Origin: Phaseolus vulgaris
Lineage: Eukaryota > Streptophyta > Magnoliopsida > Fabales > Fabaceae
Assembly (NCBI RefSeq): GCF_000499845.2
Contig: NC_023758.2
Coordinates: 27,191,520-27,255,519 of the forward strand
Direction of reading: 5' to 3'
Length of the DNA: 64,000 bases
Shown: positions 21,986 through 33,690 of the stretch, piece after piece
Position numbering within the stretch: the stretch's first letter is position 1
Layout: the number at the start of each line of letters is the position of its first letter
Translations under genes and position numbers: made by a program
The notes under the pieces: generated by a model
What the model was told of the DNA's origin: nothing
Databases searched by the model: none
What the model saw: the letters and a program-made list of their open reading frames with translations, nothing else

Positions 21986-23488
21986 TTATGGATCCTTGGC
22001 CTGGAACTCGCCTGTTACTTGTCCCGTGACCAACAGCGAGTCACTCTTAGCCATCAACACCCTAGCTCCCATCTCCTTGGCCAGCAAGATTCCGGCGATC
22101 AGCGCCTCATATTCTGCTTGGTTGTTGCTGGCTTTGAAGGCAAACCTCAGTGACTGTTCAATCAGCACACCGTTGGGCCCTTCCAGGATGACTCCAACAC
22201 TGCTACCCTGCTGGTTCGACGATCCATCCACCGAGAGCACCCAACGGAAATCATCCCCCTCAACTCGCGCTGCTTCTGACGAGAGCTCGACCACAAAATC
22301 AGCGAAAATCTGCCCCTTGATCGGACCTCGGGGCTCATACTTGATATCGAACTCCGACAGCTCCACCGCCCACTTCACCATCCTCCCAGCTACATCAGGC
22401 TTCTTCAGGACTTTCCGGATGGGCAAGTCGGTCATCACCAGTATGGTAAAACTGTGGAAATAGTGGCGCAACCTTCTCGCCGAAAATACCACAGCCAGCG
22501 CAGCTTTCTCCAAGGCCTGATACCTCACCTCCGGGCCCTGCAGCACCTTGCTGACGAAGTAAATAGGCTTCTGAGCCTGGTCTTGGTCTTGGGCGAGCAC
22601 CGCACTCACCGCCCTCTCAGTCACAGCAAAATACAACCTGAGAGGGGTTCCCACCAACGGTTTGCACAGAACCGGCGGGCTCGCCAGGTACTCTTTAAGT
22701 TTGACGAAGGCCTCTTCACACTCCTTCGTCCAGGCAAACTTATTGTTCCGCCTTAAACACTGAAAGTACGGATGGCCCTTCTCTCCGCTAGCCGACACGA
22801 AACGAGACAGGGCGGCCATCCGACCTGTAAGTTGCTGCACCTCCTTCACGATAGCCGGGCTCCTCATCGCCAAGATGGTAGCACACTTATCAGGGTTGGC
22901 CTCTATTCCTCTCTCAGTTAAGAGGAATCCCAAGAACTTCCCTGCATCCACGCCAAAAATGCACTTCTCGGGGTTCAGCTTTAACCTGAACTTGGCGATT
23001 GTGGAGAACAACTCCTCCAGGTCCGCAACGTGCTTGCTCTTCTCCGGCGAGGTCACGACCATATCATCCACGTACGCTTGCACATTCCTCCCCAGCATTG
23101 GTGCAAGTACCCTATCCATCAACCTTTGGTACGTGGCCCCCGCGTTCTTCAGCCCAAAGGGCATCACCTTGTAGCAGTAGCACGATCTCTCGGTCATGAA
23201 GGCGGTCTTCTCTTCATCCATGGGATGCATCTTTATCTGATTGTACCTCGAGAAGGCGTCCAGGAAGCTCAGCAACTTGCACCCTGCAGCACTGTCGACC
23301 AGGGCGTCTATGCTTGGCAAAGGATACGAATCCTTTGGGCAAGCCTTGTTCAGGTCAGTGAAATCGACGCACATGCGCCACTTTCCATTGCTTTTCTTCA
23401 CCAGCACGACATTGGCCAACCACTCAGGGTATTGGACTTCCCTGATGTGGCCTGCGGCGAGTAGCTTCTGTGTTTCATCCCTGATCGC
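21986..23488 (-). pseudogene. Tat reverse transcriptase, RNase H and second RNase H
   Basis: Same frame as the protease segment upstream, separated by TAG (23489-23491) where NEERR is followed by AIRDETQKLL. RT motifs: MCVDFTDLNKACPKD, LDAFSRYNQIKM, PFGLKNAGATYQRLMD, YVDDMVV. The first RNase H (YFVSKVLQGPEVRYQALEK) is followed by a second one, WVLSVDGSSNQQGSSVGVI with NNQAEYEALIAGI, diagnostic of the Tat lineage. Ends with TAA at 21986. Both flanking stops could arise from CAG or CAA by C-to-T change. Confidence 0.9.
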
Positions 23489-24660
23489 CTACCTTCTCTC
23501 CTCGTTGAACTTCCTTCTTCTCTGTCGCACTGGTCTGACCTGGCTGTCCATTGCTAGATGGTGGCACAAGAAGTCGGGGTCGATTCCCAGCATGTCTGAA
23601 GCAGACCATGCAAAAGCATCAAGATGCCGTTCTATCACCTTGGCGATCTGGTCTTGGAGCTCAGCCTCCAAGGATCTTCCCAATTTGAAGACCTTTCCCC
23701 CGATCTCCCTTTCGAGCCACTCCTCGACGGGTTTGGGTCTAGCTTCCCGGGCGATCACCGCCCTGGCGATTCCCAGCTCCCTCGCTTCCTCTGGGCGGTT
23801 CCTCGCCTCTTCTTCCCGATCGGCGTTCTCTCCCTCAGCCTCAGCATCCATCATGGCGACGTCGCCTCCGGCGGCCACCTCCATCGCCACATCAACTACT
23901 CGCCATTCTGTTGGCTTGGGCTTCACACCGGGAGGCGGCGTTGTAATGTAACTCACTGACCTCTTATTCTTGAGGCTATTCTCATAGCATTTCTTCGCTT
24001 CTTTCTGGTCAGATTTGATGGTGATCACCACCCCCTCCATTGACGGCAACTTCACCTTCATGTGCCTGGTTGAAGGCACAGCTCCTATCCTGTTGAGTGT
24101 TGGTCTTGCCAACAGGATGTTGTATGCTGAGGGAGCATTCACGACGAGGTACTTGATTTTCTCCGTCCTCGAGCCCGCCTCATCCGTGAATGTAGTTCTT
24201 AATTCTATGTACCCCCTGACCTCCACCTGATCGCCAGCGAACCCGTACAAGCACCCTCCATAGGGCCTCAGCTGGTCAAGGGGCAACTGCAGCTGTGTGA
24301 AAGTCGGCCAGAACATCACATCTGCCGAGCTTCCTTGGTCCACCAGAACCTTGTGGACCTTCCTTCCCGCCGTAACAAGCGAGATGACTATTGGATCGTT
24401 GTCATGAGGCACAACGTCCCTGAGATCTTCCCTGGTGAACGTGATGTCCACATCTGGCGAGTGGTCCTCGAACATGTCCACCGTCATCACAGACCTCGCA
24501 TATCTCTTCCTCTGCGACGCGGTGCATGCACCACCCGAGAAACCTCCCGCGATGGTGTGGATCTCTCCATGAGTGGGCATCTCATGCTGCTGAGCCTCAC
24601 CACCCGCTGGCTGGGAGCTCGACGCGCCCCCGTTCTCCTGTCCAGCAGGTAATCGTTCAG
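23489..24660 (-). pseudogene. Tat protease region
   Basis: Follows gag after a frameshift at about 24650. It contains GEIHTIAGGFSGG, then the protease-like core VLVDQGSSADVMFW (D-x-G-S form), DVEVRGYIELRTTF-like and NILLARPTLNRIGA stretches, and a long linker with AMEVAAGGDVAMMDAEAEGE before the RT. Terminated by TAG at 23489-23491, probably a single mutated codon, since the downstream RT is in the same frame. Confidence 0.82.
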
Positions 24661-25851
24661 GAAACCGCTCTTGACCAGGTCGTCGAGCTGGTATCCCAAT
24701 GCTAAACACGAATCCACGGTGTGACCAAAGCCCTGGTGGAATTCGCATCAGGCGTCTGGCTTTGGTCCCAACACCTTGTCGCCCACTTTCTCGGGTGCCT
24801 TGAGCCTGGCTGCTATATTGGGGATGACGATCAGGTCCGCCAACCCCATGACAAACTTATGCTTTGGCGGGCGATTGTACTCCCTGGAGCGCCCTGGGCC
24901 CTTGCCCTTATTTTTCCTTGGATCATAAGGATGGCGGGTCCTCTGATCCCTCTTGGCCGCCGCTGTCTCCAGCACTCTCTGTGGCTGGATTTTGGTCTGG
25001 GCACGTGGCCTAACGGAGGCCACGCTCCCTCTCTTCTCGGCGACCTCGCTCTCATCGGCGATGTGGGCCACCGCAAGTCGCCTAACCTCAGCAAACGTGG
25101 CGGGGTGAGCCCTGATCAGTGCCTCGCAGAAAGGTCCTGGCAGCACGCCCTTTTTGAAGGCGTATACCAACATCTCTTCGTCCTTGGCTGGCGAGCGGAC
25201 CATCTGCGCTCCAAAGCGATTCAAGTAGTCCCTGAGGGACTCTCCCTGGTACTGCCTTATGTCGAACAGATCATAAGACACCCTAGGCGGCGCCTTGTTC
25301 ACTATGTACTGCTCGACGAAAAGCTTCGAAAACTGCTGGAAATTGGTTATGTGACCGGTAGGCAGGCTCACAAACCATTCCAGCGTTGTTCCCTGGAGCG
25401 TGCTCACGAACATCTTGCAATACACAACATCCGAGCCTCCTGACAACATCATCTGCGTGTGGAACCTGGTGAGATGCGCCTCAGGATCCTCCACGCCGGT
25501 GAAAGTAGCCTTCACGGGTACCACACTCGCAGGGATAGGCGTGTCTGTGATCGCCCGAGCAAATGGCATGGGGAAAACGCGAGGTGGCGACGACGGCGCG
25601 ACCTCTTCAGCGACTGGGCGCCCTCTCTGCTCCTGAAGAGCTTAGCGCAATTCCTCAGTTACTTTGCTGAGCTCTTCATTCCTGGCCTGAGAGGCGACCA
25701 GGTCCTCATGCATCTTTGTCTGCTCTATGCGTGAGGCTTCCACATTCGCCTGCAGCGCACGCATGATCTCCACCATCTGCGCCATAGTCATGGCGCCTTC
25801 AGCAGCAACTGGCACAACTTGACTTGAACGGTTGCTTCTCATCTTTCTCAT
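24660..25851 (-). pseudogene. Tat gag
   Basis: Starts at ATG 25851 (MRKMRSNRSS) with an N-terminal helical stretch, then TAA at 25642-25644. It resumes in the same frame with the retrotransposon gag domain: YCKMFVSTLQGTTLEWFVSLP, FVEQYIVNKAPPRVSYDLFDI and YLNRFGAQMV. A TGA at 24748-24750 sits just before CEFHQGFGHTVDSC, a CX2HX4HX4C zinc knuckle. The three parts share one frame, so two substitutions and one downstream frameshift account for the damage. Confidence 0.85.
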
Positions 25852-26282
25852 GAAAACTTAGCAGATCACAATGAGCGACGAACAAAACCTCCTTCAGCAA
25901 CGATCGATCCAGCAATCCATTGGTCAGAACTTCGTAAACTCCAAAGAACTTCAAGAACGCGAACTCAATCAGCAAAAACCTTCGCAGAAACTCGCAGCTC
26001 CACCGCGAACCACCGCTTCTCCACCAAAACCTCTGATTCACCGGTCGAAGATCCGAACAAACGGCGAAGCTTCGATTTCACCGATTAAAACTCGCGTAAA
26101 CAGCGAAAAACTTCTCCTCACCGAACAAGAACTCACACGAACGGGGAAAAACCTCAATTCTTCGAACAGAACCTCGAACGAACGGTGGAAAACAAATCTA
26201 CCGAACAAAGCTTGAATGAACGGCGGAAAATGGTTGCACCAGCACACAACCACACAGAAACTGCAAAACTCCAAGAACTTAC

Positions 26283-26329
26283 GCTGTGGATGGGGACAGG
26301 TTTTACACGGCACCACGGTGGGCACCTGA
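26283..26329 (-). promoter_or_regulatory. Primer-binding region of Tat element
   Basis: On the minus strand the LTR is followed by TCAGGTGCCCACCGTGGTGC, which resembles the GGCGCCCACCGTGG-type primer-binding sites of plant Tat elements, with mismatches. The tRNA cannot be named with confidence. Confidence 0.5.
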
Positions 26330-27260
26330 TGATCCTGCCTGTTGACTAGGACGCTAGAGCCTTGCCTCGTCAAACCTGGATCGACTTTGCGTCGTGTTAG
26401 TCTCCGTCCTTCACCTTGATTCACCTCAAGAACCTGCAAAAGACAGAACGGCGCCGCTGCGGCCGATCACGCTCCGACACCCAAGTCAGCGACTGAACCA
26501 CCAAAATACTAAGAGAAATCTAGGAACTTCAAGAACCGTGCAAAATTCTCTCTCAGCGTACTCAAGTTCTCGTAAGCGTAAAAGAAGTAATCTAAAACGC
26601 GCGTACCTCAGAAGTTCGTTAGAATCTCTTATATACCCGTGCACTTTCTCTCTCCTGACAGTTACACATCTAGACACGTGGCTCGTATCCAGCTGTACAC
26701 GTGTCACCATCTGGAGCATCCTTGACTTGGGCGCCACTTCTTACTCTTCAGGCTTTTCGGCTAAGTTACTTATCCAAGAAACAACTCAGCGCATAACTGC
26801 CTTGGAGCGTGATCTCTTCTGCGTGGCGAATACGGGTGCCTTCATACACACCTTCCTTGTGGTCTCGCCGGCCGCCTTCATGATCTACTTCACTTGCTTC
26901 ATCGTGCATGCTCGGGTAAGCTGTTCCTCGACCTCAACCTCTGGCTAGCTAGGGAATGACTACCTGACGACTTTGTCCTCTGCTTCGAAAGCCTGGAACA
27001 AGCTTCCTTGATCCTTCGGCGACGTCCTTCTTTCGGCAATCTCTAACCATGTGGTCGTCTGGGTTCGCATCCGGCGACTTCATCTTAAACCCGGTGACCG
27101 CCGGTTTAGGTATGCTAGAGATCGGAGCACGCCAACTTAAGGACTGGCGACTACACGAGCCCCCCGACTTCCTTCCCTTCTGCCAGCCACGAGCCCTGCT
27201 CAACACGCCTACATAATAGCTTGCTGCCACGTCATCAATCCCGACTACCTGGGCGGTACA
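26330..27260 (-). repeat. 5' LTR of Tat element
   Basis: 931 bp, about 99% identical by eye to the LTR at 19682-20612. Carries the promoter of the element in principle; on the minus strand a TATATAAG stretch lies at about 26627-26634. Confidence 0.9.
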
Positions 27261-27686
27261 GGGACCATCTTCCATATTAAAGTTTTCTTTCTCTATTTGA
27301 TGACTCTTTACGGCAAGTGCACCGCGTTTGTCAGAAGTAATAATTGTCCCTAAGGACGGATATCGATCCCACAAGGAACAGTGAATTATCGAGTACAATA
27401 ATCGCTAAATATAAAAACAGAACAATAAAAAGAGTTTTGAATTAATTGTGTTGGCACTGATCAATCAATAAGAAAATAAATTGGTTGTTTCAAGTTGACA
27501 AAATAGGGATTATGTTTCATCTCTCTCACTCTTATGTATTTTGATTAGCATGTCAATATTAAGTTTCTTGATTGAAATTGATGCCCGTATAAAAATTATT
27601 TATATCGATTCCTCGCATATAAAATCCTTAAGAATGTTCCCTAACTATCGATCCCTCGCATAATTATAAGAACAACTTAGAACAAA

Positions 27687-28506
27687 CACTAGTACAAAAA
27701 TAAGAAAAGAACGCTTCTTATTTAATGCGGTTCAGCGCTTAAACGCATTCGTAAAAAACGCGGTGGCATTTTTGAAATTATTTTGATTTACAAATGCGGT
27801 TATTTAAATAACCGCATTTGTAAATCAAGAGCTTCCATTTACAAATGTGGTTATTTGAATAACCGCATTTGTAAATCAAAAAGTTTGATTTACAAATGCG
27901 GTTTTTAAGTTTAGCCGCATTTGTAAATGGTTTTTACCCTAAAAATTTTAGGCCCTCAACAGTTTCGTTCATTCTTCGTTTGCGCTCATATCTGTTCTTC
28001 GTTTTCTCTGGTTGCGAAGTTCTTCATTTTCGAAGGTACGTAACTGCATTGCCCCTTATTTTCTTGTTTCCATTGCTCCTAACAACTGCATTGAACTCCA
28101 ATGACTTTCGCTTTCCATATTGCTTTCGTTTTTAATGGGTTTCGCTCTGCATTTTGAAGGTGTACTCTTCCATGGCTTCCGTCGCTGTCGCATTTCGCTC
28201 TCGCCGCTCCGCCGCCGCACTCGCCGCAGTTGCCGTGTTTCCTCTTCTCCCCTTCCACTCTTCACCAACAATGTGCCCCTAAAACCCCAGCTCAGTCAGA
28301 AGAATATACAAATGCGAGCTCATTCAAAAGAATATACAAATGCGGTTATTTCAAATAACCGCATTCGTAAATCGCATTTACAAATGCGGCTCTATAGCCG
28401 CATTTGTATTTCTTTGATTTACAACTGCGTGCTGATCAAATGCGGCTCTATAACCGCATTTGTAAATGTAAAATAACCGCATTTGATTAGCATTTCTGCG
28501 CTAGTG
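27687..28506. mobile_element. 820-bp non-autonomous CACTA element
   Basis: Termini CACTAGTACAAA (27687) and TGCGCTAGTG (28506), 3-bp target duplication AAA (27684-27686 and 28507-28509), inserted in a solo LTR whose uninterrupted sequence is visible at 51.26 kb. Both ends are packed with ACAAATGCGGTTATTT and its inverse, many arranged as direct palindromes, which fits CACTA subterminal repeats. The middle (about 27945-28290) is different, GC-richer and gene-like. Confidence 0.82.
27945..28290 (+). pseudogene. Possible captured 5' gene segment inside CACTA
   Basis: Between the repeat arrays is non-repetitive sequence. It has a C/T-rich leader, a plausible donor (CGAAG-GTACGT, about 28033) and an ATG at 28172 opening MASVAVAFRSRRSAAALAAV, a Ser/Arg/Ala-rich start of the kind seen in organelle transit peptides. 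The frame stops at about 28280, where repeats resume. I do not recognise the parent gene. Confidence 0.35.
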
Positions 28507-29223
28507 AAAGCTCAGACGTTAATGGCAATTAACATTTCAAGTCTATCCTAGCACTCAAATATGTTAAGTATTGTTGTTTAGGTCCAAACCTTAAAAATAC
28601 CTCCCGGTCAGATTTAAGATTCTCAATTTGTCACGGAAAATTAAAAGTAAAACAACAATACCAATAATCAATCAAGAACTGAATATTAATATATAAGATA
28701 TCACCTCCTCAATACATAAGAGTTTGAGCAGATTACTCCCAATCCCAAAGGGTAGAATTAGCCACACATACTTCTAGCATCTTTCATTTCTCCCAATTGA
28801 GTTACAATTCACTCTATGGTGTTTTCCTCTCAATCTGGCACACTAGGTTGAGCCTCTGACCCTCTATTTATACTAGTATTCTAGGGTTAGGTTGTTTTCT
28901 GTGTCGCACTAATGGGCTAAATGATAAAACAAAAAAAGGTTCAATCTTTCTTTGCATCTTTTTCCATTCTGGGACCTTCTAGCTTTCTCTTTTTAGCTCA
29001 AATTATTCTCCTTTACTCCAAATCTTCAATCTTCCCTATAAATCTGCAATTAACACCAAATTTGAGAATAAAATGTTCTTATTCAAATAAAGCTCATAAA
29101 AAAATGTAAAAAGGTATAAATTCATAAATTAAGGATTATTTTATATGTAAATTAGCAATAAATCCTCATAAGTGCCTATATTTTAATATGAAATGTTACT
29201 GAAATTAATAACTTATCACTATG

Positions 29224-29791
29224 CCAAACTACTTGGATTAATGCAATTTGAATAACTTTTTGAATATCCCAAACAATATATCATTTTCGTACAACAATGT
29301 CATCTGATGGTAGAAGTGATGATGTTTCAACCCTTGGTTCCCATTAAATGACTCTGGAGGTTTTTGGTGGGTTCAACCATCTAAATCTTGTTATTGTATT
29401 CGAGAGCGAGATTATGTGTGCAAAAGAAAACCTAGTGAAGGAAGACACAACAAATATCTTTAATTTTTTTATTTAATAAAGAAGAATATCAGTTTAAAAC
29501 AGAAAAGTAAGGTACCAATCTCTCCACTTTCCTGCTAATGCGGTCCACGTCTAGCAACAAATATTTTTAATTTTTAATTCTTTATTTAATATAGAAGAAG
29601 ATCAGTTTAAAACAGAAAAATAACGTACACATCTCTCCACTCTCCTACTACTGCAGTCCACATCTAGCGACAAATATTAACAAATATCTTTAATTTTAAT
29701 ATTTTATTATCAACCATAAGTTTATTACTTATGAATGTATTTGTGTCATTTCCTATGGTATGATATTTATTTGAGTTTTATTATTTGATAG
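29224..29791. repeat. Two ~107-bp imperfect tandem units and intron-like DNA
   Basis: Units at about 29448-29554 and 29555-29665 both run from CAACAAATAT through ATCAGTTTAAAACAGAAAA and CTCTCCAC to GTCCAC(G/A)TCTAG. The rest is AT-rich and ends with an acceptor (TTATTTGATAG) before the methyltransferase exon, so part may be intron of that broken gene. Confidence 0.55.
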
Positions 29792-30194
29792 GTGTGAGGC
29801 TTTTTCAACCTATCCTCGAACCTATGACCTCCTTCATCTTGATGGATTCTTCAGTGCAGAAAACCACAGGTGAATATGTAAACTTATTTACTCTCATTAG
29901 TAACTCAAATATGGACTCACTCTAAACTTCGATTATTGAATATGTTTCTGACAATAGTTGTTCCTTAACAGACGTGAAATGAAATATGTGTTGTTGGAGA
30001 TGGACCGAATTTTAAGACCTGCTGGCCATGCTATCATTCGAGAGTCCACTTATTTTGTGGATGTTGTTGCTACTGTTGGGAAGGGCATGCGATGGATATG
30101 TCGCAAAGAAAAGACTGAGTATGGAGTTGACAAAGAGAAGGTTTTGATATGCCAGAAAAAGCTATGGCATTCATCCAACACAGGTTCAAGATGA
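29792..30194 (+). pseudogene. PMT-type methyltransferase, last two exons
   Basis: Exon 29792-29869 reads [20 protein letters not shown]. The intron at 29870-29971 has GTGAAT and TTCCTTAACAG edges, and exon 29972-30194 reads REMKYVLLEMDRILRPAGHA, then KGMRWICRKE and EKVLICQKKLW to a TGA. These are the C-terminal motifs of plant PMT proteins (Golgi-located SAM-dependent methyltransferases of the QUASIMODO family, linked to pectin methylation). Both exons are intact and join in frame, but nothing of the preceding exons is found upstream before the solo LTR at 29218. The gene was probably truncated by rearrangement. Confidence 0.75.
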
Positions 30195-31282
30195 CAAACT
30201 CTGGAACCTCTGGAGTGGCTAGAATCGTAAATCCAGAAGCAGAAGTTAAGGGAACGACTTCAGAGCCACCCTCTACAAAACATTGATTCATTCTATAATT
30301 TAAGTCAAGAATCGGTCGATTTCATTTATCAGATGGAAAACTGGTAACTCAATAATCTGATTTTGTTAAGTTAATTATATAGAAAATTTTCATATAGATA
30401 CTATTCTTTATATGGCATCAATTGTATCAGGTATCTCCCGTATATCTACTTTTTTGTTGTTGTGTAAAATCAAGTGAATTCATGTGAAAAAATGGAAGTT
30501 CTGAATTCTACAGAAAGCATATGATCTGCTACTATACATGAATTGGAATTCCTTAACAGAGAAAATACAATGTGTTGTATTAATGCTGGGTAGTATTGCA
30601 TTATGATAATTTAAAATTGAATGTCGTATTATAAAGATTTTTATTAATAACAGCAGAAGCAGCAACATAAAAACCATAAACAGATGAGAAGAAAATGGGA
30701 AGAGCAGAACAATTTTTCTTTTTTCCGCAATAATATCGTATACATAGCCACATGTTTCATTCATATCAAAGTGAAATTATTATCGTTGTCTAATTACAAT
30801 ACAGAGTCTCAAGACGTTCATTCTCCACTTACGTTGTATGTTATTTTGGGTGTATAAGTTGATATTTGCATTTTCTTTAATCAATTGAAGAATGAAAACC
30901 TCATTTCTGAATTTTCTTCTGTGTCTCGTATGACTCGCAAATTTCATTTTTCATGTTACGGGAAACATCAGGTTCAGGTAATATATCTTATTCTTAACAA
31001 AAGAAATGCATCAATAAATCAGTTTCATTATCATTTCTGATAAATATAATTTTCTTATTAAATTGCCTTTCAGTTATCTTATTAAAATTTCTCAAATAAT
31101 TTTCTATTTCAAATTTGTGTTTCACAAAAAACATTTAAATATATCCAATATAATTATCTACTACGGTAAAAAAGTACCTTTGGTGATTGATGGTTGAATT
31201 TTACAAGTCCCTAAATGTTCAAGTAGATTAAGTCAAAAGATTGATTTACAATATGTGATTGAAATTACAAGATACATAAAAT
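30195..31282. other. PMT 3' flank and AT-rich spacer
   Basis: Presumed 3' UTR of the methyltransferase fragment, then AT-rich DNA. I see no supported coding sequence. Confidence 0.45.
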
Positions 31283-33080
31283 ACAAGGTGGTTGCAATAA
31301 GTCCAGATGGAGAAGTGATAAGAAGAGTTTCTGGATGATGTTGTCTCGCTTGCACAGATTCTGATTGGTTCATCATTATGAGGAAGCAGGTTTGTAAGGG
31401 AGGGGGTTGGTGATCCAGAACTACAAGTCTTTCTGCAGTATAACTAAGGGTGCAGTAGCCTGGAAGCAATAAATGCTCAATATAGGAAGCAATAGAGGAT
31501 TGGAGGTGCGGATTAATTTTGAGGTGGGGTGTGCGGTAGCAGTATGCTGAGGTAACTTTATAAAGTAGGTAGTTTGTGGACTAACGGAGTAGTACGGTGT
31601 TCTTAGAGGGAGCTTGGCATAAATTCTGTCTCAGCTGCTATCTGGTCGAGCTGGTGAGTGTCAATCCTCCACGGGAAGGTACTTTTCTCCTCTTATCTAG
31701 GTACTTGTTTGGCTAATTACTCTGCAAAGTTGGCATGGCTCTTGACGCATAGTAACTCAACTGCCAATGGGCTTAGTAATTGGCTGTGGTAAAACTGGAT
31801 GGAAAGGGCTTGTGCTTGGGGTAAGGGTGAAGGTACATGGGTAGTGCAGATGGTGGTTTGGTCTTGTTCTAATGCAGGTTTGGGAGTGAGACCGTTGATG
31901 TTTCTGGAGGCATGTATGCTGAGAGCTTAAATCTTTGGGTGAAGCAAGGTGGCCTAATAAGTATAGGTCTGCTAGCTGGTGGGGACACTAGGCACATGGT
32001 TTTTTGTGGTTTCTGTTGCTTAACCAATAGGTCTGCAGCTTTAGTACTTTATTGGTTTGTTGAATAGAAGGTGGGGTTGATCTATGCACGAAGAGGTGAT
32101 CTGTGTTGCTGCACTTGCTTATCAAAGTTTTTCATCAATTGTGGTGCTTTGCCTTTTGTGGCAGTTGACTTGAATGAATTTGATGGTGCAAAAGGTCAAC
32201 TCAAACGGAACTCTAGTGTGAGGGTAAGCAAGTTGGGAGTAGTGTTACAAGGTAGTGAAGTGGTCTTGGAAACTGAAAGGCAGCAGAGGCAAGGATTCTC
32301 CTAGGTTGATCTAATGTGATTTATGCTGCTATGGTTGGTTATGTTGTAAAAGGAAGAGTGCTCTTCTCTAATCCCAGTAGCATGGCGTTTGCCCCTCTGC
32401 TGCTGTTTGTAGAAGTAGCAGCTTTGTTGGGATTGGCAGCCGTAATATGTTAGGACCGTGTGAGTCTAGTATGGCTAGGATGATCCTGGTTAGTGCGGAG
32501 ATGAAAGTGCAGTTTGGGATGGGCTGCTGGTTCATGCAGCTGTTTATGGTTTGATGCTGGATGGGTTAGGACGGTCTGGTGGGGAAGTAGCTAACATCTT
32601 GGTGTGTGGGTGGATCGGTGTTTAGGTGATCCAAGGTTGGTTTGCTAAAGCATGGCACTGGAGTAGGGGTGTGCAAGTCACACGGTCTGGCACGGCCATT
32701 TGTTTGTGAATGAAGGCATTATGGATCCAGAACAGCATTATATTGCATTATAACGCTCAAGAGTTGCAGTTTAAGGTCGTGTCTTAATGTTGGTGTACTT
32801 TGCTTTGAAGTAAAAGAAGGAAAGGGAGTTTATTACTCCTACAGTAACCATCTAGTTTTGGTTTTTTCTGCTCTGTTATCTTCGTAGTAAGTGTGTATGT
32901 AGGCTGTTTCTATGTAGTATCTGTCTGATATGCGGGGCAAGGGAGTGTTAAGAGATCTATCTTTTAACCGTGTTATGTATTCTGCCCGTCTAAACTAAGA
33001 GTGTTCTTGTATACGGGTTGGGACACCCCTTAAGTGTCCCATTTTATTCCATTAATTCATTGTTGATAAAAAAAAAAAAA
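31283..33080 (+). mobile_element. LINE-C, 5'-truncated 3' UTR copy
   Basis: T/G-rich sequence resembling the LINE-D 3' UTR in composition. It ends with TACGGGTTG, the hairpin GGGACAC-CCCTTAA-GTGTCCC (33020-33040), TTCATTGTTGATA and a poly(A) run to 33080. No ORF2 residues are seen, so the copy is strongly truncated. A possible short target duplication is AAATACAAGG near 31283 against AAATACAGGC after the poly(A), imperfect; the left edge is therefore uncertain. Confidence 0.65.
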
Positions 33081-33219
33081 TACAGGCAACATAGTCAGTC
33101 ATTCTATAAGTAGAAATGTTTCTAAGCTTAAAATGTTACAAAGCATTAAGAGGATAAGAAGATTTCATGGTTGAAGAAAAATTGATTTGACTAAAATTGA
33201 TTTTTATCTTTGATCAGAG

Positions 33220-33690
33220 TTTTAATCTCAGAATTTGAGTTAATCAGGACACTGCAATTTCATATTCTGTAGTAGCTGTGTTTGCATCACCTTATTCTTG
33301 AAATTTGTTTGAGTTCTTGTTTCTTCTTTTAGGGTAGATGCTTTTAAGGCATGCTTTCTTATTACAATGAAAACATTTAAACTAGCTTTTAGATTCATCT
33401 ATGGATTTAGATCTATGCTTGTTTCATTTGGAATTTCTTTTTTCTAATCTTCCTCTCATAATGTTCAAACTTTCTGCATTATTTTTAGTTTTCATCTCTT
33501 CCGCTTTTTGAGATTTCTTTATTTGAATTGAGTACTGCACATGAAAAGTGATTGTTTGATCTCTTCCAAACGAAATAACATCCTATAAGTGTTCATATTA
33601 ACTTGGTAGAGTATTAAAAAGAATATGAGCCTTATCTTCATTCTCCAATTTCATTTCAAGATTAAAAAGAATATGAGTATTAAAAACTTA
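33220..33690 (-). pseudogene. Ty1/copia gag relic (UBN2-type)
   Basis: The minus strand reads ENEDKAHILFNTLPS, stop, YEHL, stop, DVISFGRDQTITFH, the typical copia gag pattern (EDKAxxLLxxLPxSYEHLxDxLxFG). It continues through a basic region to FKCFHCNKKACLKSIYPKRR, a zinc knuckle with its His and last Cys lost. No LTR or pol is found nearby. Confidence 0.6.

Larger units (their letters stand above)
19682..27260 (-). mobile_element. Complete Ty3/gypsy element, Tat lineage
   Basis: 7579 bp with two 931-bp LTRs (19682-20612 and 26330-27260) and a perfect target duplication GGGAC (19677-19681 and 27261-27265). On the minus strand the order is LTR, gag, protease, RT, RNase H, a second RNase H-like domain, integrase, LTR. 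The second RNase H after the first is a hallmark of the Tat lineage. I count about nine differences between the LTRs by eye, nearly all transitions, so the insertion is recent. Stops and a frameshift in the polyprotein suggest it cannot move by itself. Confidence 0.92.
27298..29218 (-). mobile_element. Solo LTR of the gag-only gypsy family, split by a CACTA element
   Basis: The ends TGATGACTCTTTACGG and AACTTATCA and most of the body match the LTRs at 50866-51963 and 55939-56999. The target duplication is CTATT/CTATG (27293-27297 and 29219-29223), four of five. Without the 820-bp CACTA guest and its AAA duplication it is about 1.1 kb, the same size as those LTRs. No internal region or partner LTR lies next to it. 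Confidence 0.85.

Noticed and set aside
27780..28500. Repeated palindromes considered as a CRISPR-like array
   Set aside because: Plant nuclear context, irregular spacing, both orientations, and CACTA termini with a 3-bp target duplication explain it.
32071..32304. 77-residue plus-strand ORF
   Set aside because: Falls in T/G-rich LINE-C 3' UTR-like sequence and shows no motif.
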